Of a stretch of 64,000 nucleotides of DNA, positions 1 to 11,700 are shown in pieces. The stretch is from Datisca glomerata (taxonomy: Eukaryota; Streptophyta; Magnoliopsida; Cucurbitales; Datiscaceae), in assembly GCA_003255025.1 (NCBI GenBank), contig QANY01006266.1, positions 1,247,818-1,311,817 of the forward strand, read 5' to 3'. Position 1 is the first letter of the stretch. Each line of letters starts with the position of its first letter. The notes under the pieces were generated by a model, which ran no database searches, was not told where the DNA came from, and worked only from the letters and a program-made list of their open reading frames with translations. Both the position numbers and the translations under genes were made by a program.

Positions 1-234
1 TCCTTTCTAAAAATAACTGATGAAGTTATCAAACAGTCCCAACATGAATTTTAAATGATATCTAAAAAAATAATTATTACACATTTTTGAAACTCACTCA
101 TACACGAAATCTACCATTTCTTTTACCTCTTCACCATTTCAAACTCTCATCTTGTATTTCCTTCATTTTTCTCTCTTACAGTTATTATCTCTCTCACATT
201 GGAAACATCTCTCTCTGAAAATCTTTTAGTGTTC

Positions 235-500
235 GTCTCCCACAACAATGACTCACAACAAGGTATGTTTTTTCTGGGTTTCTGGTTTTTTTTTGGGTTT
301 TTGAGTTTGTTTTTTGGGTTTCTAAGTTTCTGATTTTTGTAGGTTTCTAGGTTTCTTGATAGTTTCTCTAGGGTTTATATGAGTTTCTCTGTTTTCTTCT
401 CTAAGTTTTTTTCTTGGGTTCTTGGTAGTTTCTCTAGGGTTTCTGTCTTCCTCTACTCTTGCATTTTTTGGCTTCTGTGTTTTCTTCTCTAACTGTCATC
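235..500 (+). other. T-rich first intron with two telo-box-like words
   Basis: After the five-codon start exon comes a T/G-rich stretch with repeated GGGTTTCT words. TAGGGTTT (the telo-box AAACCCTA on the other strand) occurs at 369-376 and 435-442. Telo-boxes are known from 5' regions of plant housekeeping genes, but here they may simply be part of a simple T/G-rich repeat. Confidence 0.35.
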
Positions 501-509
501 TTCAAATAC

Positions 510-805
510 ATCGTCTAGTCCTCATATAAACTACATGATTGGGTACACAATGAACATGTAGTCATCATGTAGTGCACATGTGGGGTACACGACGACCGTG
601 TAGTCCTCATGTACACTACATGATGATTATGCATTGGTCGTGTACCTCATCGTGTAGTGTACAAGATAACTACATGGTATCTTTGAAGATAACAGTACAC
701 TACACGATAGGGTACACGGACAATGTGTAGTCATTGTGTAGTGTATAGGAGGACAACACGGTCATCGTGTACCCCTCATGTACATTACACGAGCATCGTG
801 TACCC
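510..805. repeat. Palindromic CGTGTAG/CTACACG word array, intron 1 of the Ulp1-like gene
   Basis: Many copies of CGTGTAG, GTGTAC and their reverse complements alternate with spacers of a few bases, so neighbouring words can pair into short hairpins. The array ends at the acceptor of the DUF1985 exon. Confidence 0.8.
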
Positions 806-1542
806 ATCGTGTACACTTTAATTCTCTGATCTTATGTCTTTCTTGAATTTTCTACAGGTTATGGCTTCATCATAATTTATTATGGCTACATCAATCAAAC
901 TATGATACGTCCATGACGTTACAAGAATTCCCAAGGCCAGGTCAAATGCAATACGCGCGTGATAGATGTTAGTAAGACCAATTTGACAACTCATCACCTC
1001 TCCCTATTTAGGGAGACATGCTTTGGTCATTTCCTGGATCTCTTATCCTTAAAGTTTTCAGCCACTATTTGCCACCAAATGCTGGCCATGGAGGCCGAAT
1101 ATGTGGACGACACTCCATCTGATGAGAAAATCTTATTTCTTGTCAATGAGGAGACACACGTGTAGTGTACACGATCATCGTGTAATGTATATGATCATCG
1201 TGTACACTTTAATTCTCTGATCTTATGTCTTCTTGAATTTTCTACAAGTTATGGCTTCATCATCATTTATTATGGTAATGAAACTACGATACGTCCATGA
1301 CGTTACAAGAATTCCCAAGGCCAGGGAAAATGCAAAATGAAATACGCACGTGATAGATTATCAAGACCAAGCTGACAGCTTCTCAACTGTCCCTATTTAG
1401 GGAGACATACTTTAGCCATCTCCTGGATCTCTCATCCTTAAAGTTTTCAGCCACTATCTGCCACCAGGTGCTGGTCACGGAGGCCGAATATGTGGACAAC
1501 ACTCCATCTGATGAGGAAATCTTATTTCTTGTCAATGAGGAG
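806..1542 (+). repeat. Tandem duplication of the DUF1985 5' exon and its acceptor intron
   Basis: Two direct copies, 806-1153 and 1197-1542, are about 390 bp apart and closely similar. Each starts in the end of the palindrome-rich intron (ATCGTGTACACTTTAATTC), includes the acceptor, and runs into the exon up to GTCAATGAGGAG. Copy A then falls straight back into CGTGTAG words and is cut off. Copy B continues into the rest of DUF1985. Copy A has an early TAA after VMASS, whereas copy B is open there for longer. Confidence 0.85.
1150..1210. repeat. Palindromic word array between the two DUF1985 exon copies
   Basis: A short run of the same words (CACGTGTAGTGTACACGATC and similar) separates the duplicated exon copies. 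Confidence 0.75.
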
Positions 1543-2029
1543 CCACTGTGCTTTTCAAAGAAAGAGTGCACTGATGATCGGACTAAAGTTCGATGAAGCC
1601 TAGAATTTTGGTGAAGCCCATGGCCCAAACCGACTCGTTGATCTGTATCTTCCCAAAGTCAAGGGTATAACCATGGCTGAGTTGGAGGAGAAGTTCAAAA
1701 GCAGTAAGTTTAAGGCAGATACTGATGCTGTCAAGATGACTCTTGTTTATTTACTGGAGCACTTCTTTTTGGGGAAGGAGGGTCGAACCCAAATCAAGAA
1801 AAAATGGTTGGTTTTGGTTGATGACCTAGAAGCCTTCAACCAATATCTGTGGGGAGAGCTCTCTTTCTCCAGAACAATCAAATCATTATTAGCTGTGAAA
1901 AATATAAAGCTTGTCTTTGGTGATCTTAATCAAGGAAAAAAAAGTACAGAAATCTCTCGCTGTTGATCATGGATATTCACTAAATGAATGTCATTTTGCC
2001 TTCCAGGTAATTTTTTAATTCTATATAGT

Positions 2030-2150
2030 GTTGTAGGCTTCTTGTAAGCTAAACGATGACTTCACAGTCATTCTGTAGGCTCCTTATAGGCTACACGATG
2101 ACTTCACGGTCATCATGTGTGCTTCTTGTAGGCTACACGATGACTTCATG
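2030..2150. repeat. Diverged palindromic word array (GGCTACACGATGACTTCA type)
   Basis: An intron of the Ulp1-like gene with three spaced copies of a longer unit built around CTACACGATGACTTCACGGTCAT. The word has diverged from the array in intron 1 but keeps the ACACGATGA core. Confidence 0.7.
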
Positions 2151-2539
2151 ACAATATTAAATAGTGATGTTTTGATTTATTTATGTGCTGAATACTGAAT
2201 TACTCTCTTTTGTTTAAACAAGAATGGGTATTTGAAACTATCCCCTTAATGGGTAGTTTGTATGGTTGGCCAAGGTATCACGGATTCTCAAGTAGGCTCC
2301 AACCACAATGGTTCCTGCTGGGAAACTGCAAAAATAAAAATTTTCAAAGGAAAATGTAAGTTGTGATTTATGTTAACATAATTTATATTACTTGCATGCA
2401 ATTTATATTAATTTATATTACTTGAATTTTTAGTTGGAAGTTCTTCCATTGGTCCCTACGGGGGAGGAAGAACAAACAAGCTACTGGAGATCAGTAGCCG
2501 CAGGGAATGTATGTTCAAAATCATTCTACACCCTTCTTC

Positions 2540-2685
2540 TTCTTGTACACTGACCTCGTGTAGGCTACACGATTCTTACACCAACCTCATGTAAGCATCG
2601 TTTCCTACACGATCACTACACGAGGTCTGTGTACCCATTGTGTAGCCTACACGATCGGCACACGACCATCATGTACTCATTCTTT
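2540..2685. repeat. Palindromic word array in a Ulp1-like intron
   Basis: Repeated CTACACGATC and GTGTAGC words lie between the donor at 2509 and the acceptor at 2718-2719. Confidence 0.75.
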
Positions 2686-2989
2686 AACTGGTGTCTAATT
2701 TATATTACATGTTTTTCAGTCGACGCCTTACTTAGCCTTGACATGGGTGGATGAGGAAGCTGATGAGGAGAAGATGAAGAAGAGGAAGAGGCCCGATGAG
2801 AAGGGCATTGTGAAGAGAGAGGATAAGAGGCCCAATGGGCGATTGAGTGAGGAAATGTTTGATTGTAATGGAGTAAAAGATCAATTCAATAGACAAGAAG
2901 ATTATGTCCATGCAATCAGACATTTTCTTTGTCATTTCTCAAATCAAGATTTTGATGGATCATCTGGTGACATCACAGTCTGATGATCA

Positions 2990-3700
2990 TTACTCATTCT
3001 ATCATCGATTTGCTACGATGATGACTGTCGATCGGGAGGAAGGGGAAGAAAAGGAAAAGATAGTGGAGGAGATGAAGATCAAGAAAGAAGAAGAGGGAAA
3101 AGAATAAAAAGAAGAGGAAGGAGAGGAACACGAAGAGGGAAAAGATGAAAAAGAATAGGAGAATGAGGGAAAAAAGAGGAAGAAGAATAGAAGGAAAAGG
3201 GAGAAAAAGAGGAAGAAACAGAGGAAGAAGAGGAGAAGAAAGAGGAAGATGAAGAGAAGGAAGATGAAGAAGAGGAAAAAAAGAGGATGAAGAGGAGGAA
3301 AAAAAGAGGATGAAGAGGAGAAGAAAGAGGAAGAAAAGGAGGATGAAGAAAAAGTAGAGGAAGAAAAGGATGAAGAAAAAGAAGAGAGTGAAGAAGAGAA
3401 AAAAAAGTGAAAGAAGAATCAAAGAAGGATGAGGTGATGAACAAAAAAAGGAAGAAAAAGACTAGGATGAGAAAGAAGAAGCAGTAGGAATCAAAGAAGA
3501 AATAATATAAGAAAAGGTAGAGGAAACAGAAGAAGGAAAATAGAAGGAAAATAGAAGGAGAAAAAGAAAAAAAGAAAGGAATAAGGGGAGGAAAAAATGA
3601 ATAAAAGATGAAAGTAGAAATCAATGAAGAAATAAAAGTGAAAAAGGAAATAAATAAGAAAAAGAAGAAATGGAAAAAAGAAGAAGTTAAAGTTGCATCG
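2990..3700 (+). repeat. Purine-only biased tract coding Lys/Glu/Arg-rich sequence
   Basis: Part of the long exon 2720-3977. For about 700 bases the plus strand is almost entirely A and G (GAAGA, GGAAAA, GATGAAGA). It translates to a highly charged Lys/Glu-rich segment in every plus frame, with stops only where TGA or TAA arise. The opposite strand shows long Ser/Phe/Leu-rich open frames that are compositional shadows. Confidence 0.8.
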
Positions 3701-4009
3701 ATAATATCAGACTTGATGGATTCGGTAAAGTCAATGGAGTAACCCAACCATGGAGAAGAAAACGAGCTCGTGTGCCTTGGTGATCTTGGTAAGAAGAAGA
3801 TCAAGAGATCTCAGATTCTTGAGTCTCCCACTTGGGAAATGCAACAAAATGAAAAAAAAAAGCAGCGTAGAAAGAAAGTAGTTGAGACAACAAATTCAAA
3901 CCTTTTACACCTTTTCTTGATGTATCTCCAAAGGATGAATTCCATTTTAATGTCTGGTTCTCATCATCAAGAGCAAAGTAAGTTCTGGAATTTTGTTGTA
4001 CAATTATTC

Positions 4010-4220
4010 TTCTCATACACCATGGTTGCACTGATATCGTGCAGACATCGTGTAGTCTACACGATGGTTACACAGACATCGTATAGTTTACATGATGGTT
4101 ACATAAACATCGTCTAATCATCGTGTAGACTACACGATGGTTACACGAACATCGTGTTTCTGAGTTTCTATTTTTTAGGGTTACACGATGGTTACATTGA
4201 CATCGTGTACCAATCAAAAC
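4010..4220. repeat. Palindromic word array in a Ulp1-like intron
   Basis: At least six spaced copies of CTACACGATGGTTACAC and its reverse words (GACATCGTGTA) lie between the donor at 3978 and the following exon. Confidence 0.8.
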
Positions 4221-4524
4221 TCTTATTTTTTTATCTGTAATTGCATTGTACAAGAACGAGAAAGTAAACATTGGGTACTGCGTCGGTTACTTTTCCTAGT
4301 TCAAAACACTAGTATCCCCACCTCATCAGTGGCTTGAGTCCGATGTAAGCAGTTATATTTATAATCTTTTTGAATGTGGTATTTAAAATAAATATAAATA
4401 TCGTATGTAACTTTTTTTACTTTGCAGCACATCGATGCGTACATGGAGCTGATGAGGAGGGATTTGTGGGACTACAACCCGCATATCAGAGTTACTATCG
4501 GTAATTTGCATCTGGAAGTAAGTA

Positions 4525-4630
4525 AAATGTTTTATGTAGTCTACAAGAGGCCTTCATGGGCAGCATATAGACTCCATGTAGTCTACACGAGGCCTTCGTG
4601 GGCAGCGTGTAGACTTCATGAAGTCTTTTT
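4525..4630. repeat. Variant word array (GTCTACACGAGGCCTTC) in a Ulp1-like intron
   Basis: Two tandem copies of a roughly 48-base unit containing GTAGTCTAC and AGGCCTTC lie between the exons ending at 4517 and beginning at 4665. Confidence 0.75.
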
Positions 4631-5494
4631 TTATTGATATGCAATATTTACTCTGACATTACAGGGAAACCTGACGAGCCGTGTGGAAGAGTTTCAGAAT
4701 AATCCCGAGGCCTGGGGTGTTGACGTTGATGATACTCTCCGGTTTCAAATCTTTGGCTTGCAGACAAATTTTGAAAGGGACTGGGAAGCGTCAGATAGGG
4801 TATGTCTTTTTTTACTTATAAGGTAATAAGCATTCTTTTTTTTTACTTATAAAAACCAATATTTATTCTTATATATCAATTTGTATAGGTTATATTCCCC
4901 ATGAATGTGGGCAATAGTCAGTGGTTTACTGTGGAGCTAGATTTGAATGGACAGTGTGTTAATATTTATAATTCTTTGAACACGCTGTATCAAAAGTCTA
5001 TCTGAACTTATGAAGCCTTTTACGAAGATTGTCCCTCGTTTGCTTCAAATTATGAATATTTATATATAAAAAAAGAATGTGGGTTCAATCAGAAGATGAG
5101 TGGGAATAAAGCCAATGTCGTGTCCACAGCTACAAAATGGGTAAGTGAAATATACATATTTTTTAAAGTCTTATATGTACTTAGAATTTCATACATATTA
5201 CTTTAATTATGTTTTTTTCATTTCATGTATTTTGTAGCTTTGATTATGAGGTATTCTCCCTAAAGTTTATCGAAACCTTAACATATTGGATGGATCTTCA
5301 GGAAATAACTCAAAAGAGAATGTCAGAATACCGTAAGCGTATTGTAATTGAGTTATTTGCACGGGAAAAAGTTTATAATTTTTTTATGTTTAAATTTGTA
5401 TGTATTATTTATACTGATTTTATGGCTTTTTCCTATATAATTTTTAGTGTCCACTTTTTATATGTTGTTGAATGCTTGGTTTTACCGTTAAATG

Positions 5495-8110
5495 CTTGGT
5501 TTTGGTTCTTGAAGACTACACAATGTCTACACTCTCATCGACACGTACACGTCTTAAGATTCAAGTTTACCGCTGCTTCCCTATCCTCACTCGCGACACG
5601 AAACTCGTGGATGTCGGAAGAAAACAATGATAGTGTACGTGATGCAAGATGCTTCTCATTAAGCTATGTCTTAACCCAATCTGTCATTTGTGAGGTGACT
5701 TGACATGCGATCGTTCGTCTTTCGTAAAACCATCGTGGTTTATAATGGGAAACTTTCTAGCATCTTTCAAAATCTCAATCAAACATTTTCCGATGTTTGT
5801 AGTCATTATGTTGTGCTGCCTTTCATCAAAACATGAACGATCCGATCTCTCAACTCCCCCACCGACACGTATCGTGAGATATCTGAAAATGCATGTGTAA
5901 AATGGTCATCAACTGATCAAATTTTGATTGACGGTATTCCTTTGCAGCTTTCAAAAACAACGTGATCACATCTTCCTTTTTATAAATTGATTTGATATTT
6001 TGGCTCATGTGGAATATGCAAGCTCCATGAAGCGCGTTGGGAAAGACAATCTCTATAGCATTCAGTATACTTGTATGTCTATCAGATATAAATACCAAGT
6101 CTACCGGATCACCAATCACACCATGAAGTTTACGAAAGAACCATTTTCATGAATCATTATTTTCTTAACCTGCAATGCCGAATGCAATAGGATAGACTTG
6201 GTGTTGCGATAAATAATACACCTTTGTCTTTGGATTTTAAGGAGGTTACATCAATAACAATGACAGACCGTATAAAATGGGAAAATCCATGAATAGAGGG
6301 TCCAAGAGCTGAAAAAACATTGAAAATGATACTACCCATCGGTCTCTATGTGTGTTGCTGTCCTTGTAAAATATTTAATATTGTTGTATTAAAATAGATA
6401 GAGTACATGGTCTACACGAGGGGCATATGAGGGCAGTGTACCCATCATGTAGACTACATGATGGGCCCATGAGGTCCGCGTAGCCATCGTGTACACTACA
6501 CGTTGGTTACACTATCATCAAGTAATGTACAGGAAAACTAGATGAAGTCAGTACATGATGGGTACACTACATGATGGTTACACGAGGTGAGTGTACCCAT
6601 CATGTAATGTGCATGATGGGTACACTGACATCGTGTAATTATCGTGTAGTATATAGGAAGACTAAATGAAGTCAGCACATGATGGGTACACTACATGATG
6701 GGTACACGAGGTAAGTTTACCTATCGTGTAGGCTACACGAGGTAAGTTTACCTATCGTGTAGACTACACGATGGATACATAGATGTTCGTGTACTTATCT
6801 TGTAACCTACACGATGGGTACATGATTATCGTATACCCATCTTATAGACCTTATGATGGTAAAAAAATAACATACCTGGATTTTCAATTCTAACATGTGA
6901 TAATATGCTGGGAGCATCCTATAGTTGTCTTCAGGTGACCCTCGAACTAATTTCAAAGCATGCTCTCTAGCCCTCAATGTCTTATAGTAACCTATGTTGA
7001 CACCGAGATCAAGCCGAACATCTTCAATTATTTCTTTTGGCCTATATACACATCCAACACCTGTGTATTTATACCTTATAGTGTGACCAGTGAATGTGGA
7101 TGTAGCCTTATGATGTTCATATCTCAAAACTTCAAATGTGGATGTATATGTATTGATGAACTTTGTAACTTTGAAGTATGAATTTTTTTTAGTTTCATGG
7201 CCCGTAACCTCCATGTGCATGTTTTCTCAACACATACATGTACCAACAATGAAGGTGTTAACTTGAAGATCCAAAACTTAAAATTTTTCCGGATGGCCAT
7301 CATACTACAAATCGTAACCACCTCAGCTTTATCACTATACAACTCATCCATATTTATCATGTCCGATATAAGCTGATTCAAATCAGTTTGTTGCTCACTG
7401 GACCTGGGACATTGTTCATTCAAATCAGCTAGTGACGGTAAAGGTTAAGTGGTCTCGGGTTCGAGACCAGTATTCAAGTCTAGAACTGTTGTATGGTCGT
7501 CTCCACAGATGACTTCATCATGGTCATTTACATGGTTGCCATGATCATACGCCTCCTGATCAAACTCATCATCATCATCAACATCTTCATCCTCGAAATC
7601 ATCATTATCGTCACCAAGGTCATGATAATGATAGTTCATTTCAAAATGATAATAACTCTGAAAGCAATGAATGCTTTCATGCAGAGGTGGCTGTAATGTT
7701 GCGGTTTCAGAAACCAACTTTGATAAAATCTAGTAGTTTTAGGGACCCGAGGCTGTTGCGTTGTGGTTTGAGGAACACAATTTTGAGATGGAAATTTTTT
7801 TGACTTGGTACTTACGAATAGTGGGGTTCTAAGTGATTCTGATCCGTTCTCTTTAACAAAAAACTATAAACTTCTATCATTTAAAATTTCAACATGAGGG
7901 CAGGAGACACAAGTTCTAAAAAAATTTGATGGACACATCATACTTTGAAGGGTCTATTTGGAGTTCTTCATGCAATATGCCTGATAGCTCGTGGTAAGTG
8001 TAGTTAGTTGATATCTCCAATAATTTGGTATTCTCTCCATTAAAAAACCATGTTGAACCATTTTTCACCCAATCTTCATCATGGATTATAAAAATTCAAA
8101 CTTCAGACAT
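5495..8110 (-). pseudogene. MuDR-type MULE transposase, degenerate (MULE-1)
   Basis: Read on the minus strand from about 8100 down. First comes a PB1-like N-terminal region (ELSGILHEELQIDPSKYDVS near 7960). An acidic Asp/Glu tract lies near 7600. The MuDR plant-transposase domain with CTWRLRAMKLK lies at 7420-7120. The DDE domain begins at about 6345 (VIDVTSLKSK carries the first Asp; FISDRH carries the second) with the HGACIFHMSQNIK region near 6030. Remnants of the later core follow, and a SWIM-type start (LKTCTCR) lies at about 5535. Several frameshifts and stops break the frame, for example near 7890, 6175 and 5850. An intron of roughly 515 bases (6356-6870) with GT-AG borders interrupts it and is filled with the palindromic word array. 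It is convergent with the Ulp1-like gene. Two catalytic Asp residues are visible, but no continuous frame exists, so it is not an active transposase as assembled. Confidence 0.8.
6395..6850. repeat. Palindromic word array inside the transposase intron of MULE-1
   Basis: Dense alternation of CTACACGATGGGTACAC-like words with their reverse complements, including a duplicated unit of about 130 bases (near 6500-6560 and 6630-6700) with GGAARACTARATGAAGTCAG. It lies wholly within the intron of the minus-strand transposase, so the same word occupies introns of both divergent gene types of this element. Confidence 0.85.
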
Positions 8111-8174
8111 ATATGTATATAAATCAATGAAGAAAAGTCAGTAGAAGGAGACTACATAATGAAATTGAATATTA

Positions 8175-8705
8175 CAGGATGATCGTGTAGTCATCGTGTA
8201 GTGTACACGAGGACTACACGACCATCGTGTACACTATCGTGTATGTACATGATGACCTTAGGTTGATCGTGTAGTCTTCGTGTACACTACACGATCATCC
8301 TGTAGTGCTCGTGCACATTACACGTTGCTCTTATAGTGAACTAGATAAGGACTACACGATAATCATGTAGTGCACACGAAGACTACATTAACATCTTATA
8401 GCGCCATCATGCAGTGTACACGAAGAAGACTACACGATCATCATGTTGTCATCCTATACAGTACACGATCATGTAGTCCTCTTATAGTGTACAAGGTGCT
8501 ACACGATGCTCATGTAGTGCATCGTGAACTACACGAAAAGTTTTAGATGCACTATGAGATAATCATGTAGTTTACATGAGGTCTGCATGAGGAATGTGTA
8601 CATTGCGTGAAGTGTACGTGATGGCTAGATGAGAACCGTGTAGTACACGTGTAGTCCTCTAGTACAATACATGATCATTTGTAGTCATCATTTACACTAC
8701 ATGAA
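8175..8705. repeat. Palindromic word array in the right spacer of MULE-1
   Basis: About 530 bases made almost only of CGTGTAG, GTGTACAC and CTACACGATCATC words, upstream of the transposase start on the minus strand. This could be the promoter or terminal region of the element. Confidence 0.85.
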
Positions 8706-11700
8706 CTTCAAACAACATCATGAATGTTGTTGTTCGAACAAAAATACAAAACTCATACCCGCAAGCCTTCCTTGAAGATGAAGTAGCTTTCCTTGAAGAT
8801 GAAGAAGAGGATGAAAGCAAACTGATTTTGTAGAAAGAAGAAGAAGAAAAAGAAGAATGAATGATGAAGAAGAAAAATAGGAGAAATGAAAAACAAAGGA
8901 GGTGGATATGAAGGTAGAGTGTTGAGTGATAATTGATTTTGACATTTAATTACACACTGAGTAAGAAGAGCGTTGCGAGAACAAATTGAAAAAAAGTGAA
9001 GAGAGATGGATTAGAGGGTTACAGAGCACACAAATTAATTTTGAGATATATTTTTATAAATTTGAAATGTTAGGATAAATTTCTGAAAAAAATCTAATAA
9101 GAAAGAGCGAAGAGGTACCTAAATTTTTTATTTTTATTTTTTGACAAAGATAAAGATGAAGAGGTAATTAATTTGCCATGCGTGTTAGGACACACTGAAG
9201 AGATCCCGTGAATTATCGAATCGGATAGTATCCATTTACTTTTCTCGGATATATAATCTATCGTTTTGTGAAAAACAAAACAAAAGAATCGGATAAAGTA
9301 ATTTCGAGATCATGAAATCATGTGAATTGGGCACGACGGGATATTAGTTAGTGGGTCCCATCATCCTTTCTCCTCTTTACGATTTGCATTATGAAATTAC
9401 CAATATTGCTCTGATGGGATGGAAGGGTTTAGTTTGTTAAAATACTTTTTGTCATATGAAGATATTTATTTCTGAAACATGATAAAATATATCTATTTAT
9501 AATAATTATTAGCATATGCGTAGTACATGATAAAATATATCTATTGATTTTTATTTTTCTATAGAAATCAAATCTGAATCCAATGGGTTCACCCGTTCCA
9601 AATTAGTGTAAGTGTAGGATATTAATCACTGAACATTTATATTTTCAATGATATATAATTTGTTATATTATAACACTTATAAATTACAAGAGGTTTTTTT
9701 ATTATTAAAAATGTTTCAAACTTATTATCTCATATGAGACTTAACACTCGTCTTTGTGTTTAAAATGAATATATAAGTACATTAATAGTTACATTTAAAA
9801 AAATAAGCATGTCTGCAACACAAACATAAAATGTTTTCTTCTTTAGTTTAAGAATTGTGCCTTCTTCTTGGTGTTCTTTTCTTTTCTTTTTAGCTCATGT
9901 ATTCCCTTCTCTTTCAATATGAACTTTCTCCCTTGTTACCATATTCCGAGAACAACTTATAATTACTATGTAAAAACTCATATTAGTCATGTTTGAATTA
10001 TGTTTCTTCATTTGTTTTTTTTATGTTATTCTTTTGTCAAATAGCTGAAATAACTAAAAAGCATTTAACAACAAATCCTTTCAAAAGGCATTAAGTAATA
10101 TAGTTACAAAATATTAATTATTACTATTTAAATACCCGTGTGATGCACGATATTAAGAATAAACGTAATAATACATCTCTAACTTTTTTTGTTGGAATAT
10201 ATGTAATTTAATTGGAAAATTTTATGAGTTAATTTCAATTATATTTTCATTCAATTACATTAGCTTATCATACTACTAAGAATAAATATCATAAACATAT
10301 GTATTTCCGACTCTACTATTTGTATAATTGTAGATAAATTCGTCAAAGAAAATTTATGAAATAAAAGTGTTTAAGTGAAAAAAATGAATTATGAGTGTTC
10401 CTTCTTTTTAATATTACATAGCTAGTTGGAACTTTTTTTTGTCCAAAAAATCTCTTGAACCCTTTTTGAATATGGGATTAAGGTAATCTAATTCTTACAG
10501 GTGATGAAATAATTAAGTCAATAACTTCTATTAGGTAATGTTAAAGGAGAATCAGAAGAGAATTTACAAATTTATTGTCATACTGACCTTATCTGATGAT
10601 ATGTTTCCTTTTGATTGATCAATAAAAGTAACATGACCTGCTTAAATAAGAAATGATAAGTTAGAAATTTAATCAAGATAAATTTAAATATGTTGTTGCA
10701 ATAAAAAATAAAATAAATAAAAATAAATGAATAGAGCAAAATATAAAATTACAAAGAACTTGCCATCGGCTCTCTCTTGCAAATGCAAGATTTAAAAAAG
10801 AATGCTCTATAAATTTATATATATAGGGGATCCAATTCTACAAAGAAATAAAGAATAATGGAGACAAAAAGGTGTAACATTGTTATAAAGAATTGATTAA
10901 TTTGTAATTGGAGCATATGAAAGATTATGTGTGTGAATTTTGGGTGATATTAAAAGTCATTAAATGAAAATATTAAGTGTCAACAATTGAAAGAATTATT
11001 ATGTAATAAAAGTTAAATTCTTTGCATAGTGCAAAGCAATTGAGTTGGTCAGTTTTATACATGCAGCTTAAAAATTGTCGCCTTTGTTTTTACATTTTTA
11101 AATTAATTTAGTTAATTCTATTCACTATTCATATTTTTATTTTATATTTATTACATATAGTTTTTTGGGAAATGCACTTTTAACCACATAAAAAAGTCTT
11201 GATCTTAAGAATTTAAAATAATAATAAATTACTTCTATTTTCGTTAATGCAGTAATTGAATCATCATAATATTTAAATAGGTGAAATGGAATAGTCACTA
11301 TTAAAATGATACTTTTATAGGTATTTTATTTTCTCTAATCCACAATTCAAGTTTATTTTCATTATAGATGGAAAGTAGTTTGTACAAATTCTTCCATTAC
11401 TTTTCAGTTATATAAATTATTATCTAATAACTATTATATCTCATAGCTTAAATAATACATGTCAAATATTTATCAATTTATCTCTTAAAATATTTAATAA
11501 TTGATTGTTATATTAATGTCTTATACATATATATATAGTTGAATATGCATGTATCATATTACGTCAAATGTTAATTTTTATTATCTCTTATTGTGTCATG
11601 TGTCATTGAGTAATTATGAACATAGTATTATAAAATTGAATGTTAATTTAGAAAGCATTTTCATTAATTATTTGTTATATAGTAATTTAAGAACAAAATG

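Larger units (their letters stand above)
248..5372 (+). pseudogene. Ulp1-like (C48 peptidase fold) / DUF1985 gene of MULE-1, degenerate
   Basis: Spliced gene whose family product is a SUMO-protease-like protein carried by MULEs. Likely exons: 248-262 (a five-codon start exon ending at a GT donor), a duplicated DUF1985 exon (copies at 858-1153 and about 1250-1970), 2223-2355, 2434-2508, 2720-3977 (a long charged exon), about 4255-4344, 4428-4517, 4665-4799, 4889-5140 and 5238-5372. Most borders keep GT-AG. DUF1985 is recognised by LVDDLEAFNQYLWGELSF at about 1818-1871. The Ulp1 core covers the last exons. Decay includes an in-frame TAG near 1601, a frameshift near 1570, a TGA near 5002 and further shifts inside the charged exon. 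All three residues expected for catalysis are replaced: the HW position reads QW, the YDS position reads YNS, and the DCGVF position reads DYEVF. It is probably a non-functional relic. A non-proteolytic use cannot be excluded from sequence alone. Confidence 0.75.
1..9110. mobile_element. Ulp1-carrying Mutator-like element (MULE-1), decayed; ends approximate
   Basis: A plus-strand Ulp1/DUF1985-type pseudogene (about 248-5372) and a minus-strand MuDR-type transposase pseudogene (about 8100-5495) converge tail to tail. This is the known arrangement of plant MULEs that carry a Ulp1-like gene (the KAONASHI and CUMULE types). Sequence words built on CGTGTAG/CTACACG fill the introns and the right-hand spacer. 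I could not find a convincing pair of terminal inverted repeats, so both ends are estimates and the left end may lie before the window. Confidence 0.7.

Noticed and set aside
2994..3804. Long minus-strand frames of 142 and 241 codons rich in Ser, Phe and Leu
   Set aside because: They are the complement of the purine-only tract. The residue composition follows from the base bias and there is no start context, domain or splice signal.
7493..7696. Plus-strand frame with Ile/Met repeats
   Set aside because: It is the complement of the acidic Asp/Glu region of the minus-strand transposase.
1..9180. Possible terminal inverted repeats of MULE-1 (TTACCTCTTCA near 130 and, inverted, near 9155)
   Set aside because: The match is one short word. 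The surrounding 100 bases do not align and no 9-bp TSD was found.
10130..10156. Helitron-like hairpin word (ACCCGTGTGATGCACGA)
   Set aside because: The stem is imperfect, no CTRR end follows within a short distance and no matching 5' TC end could be placed.
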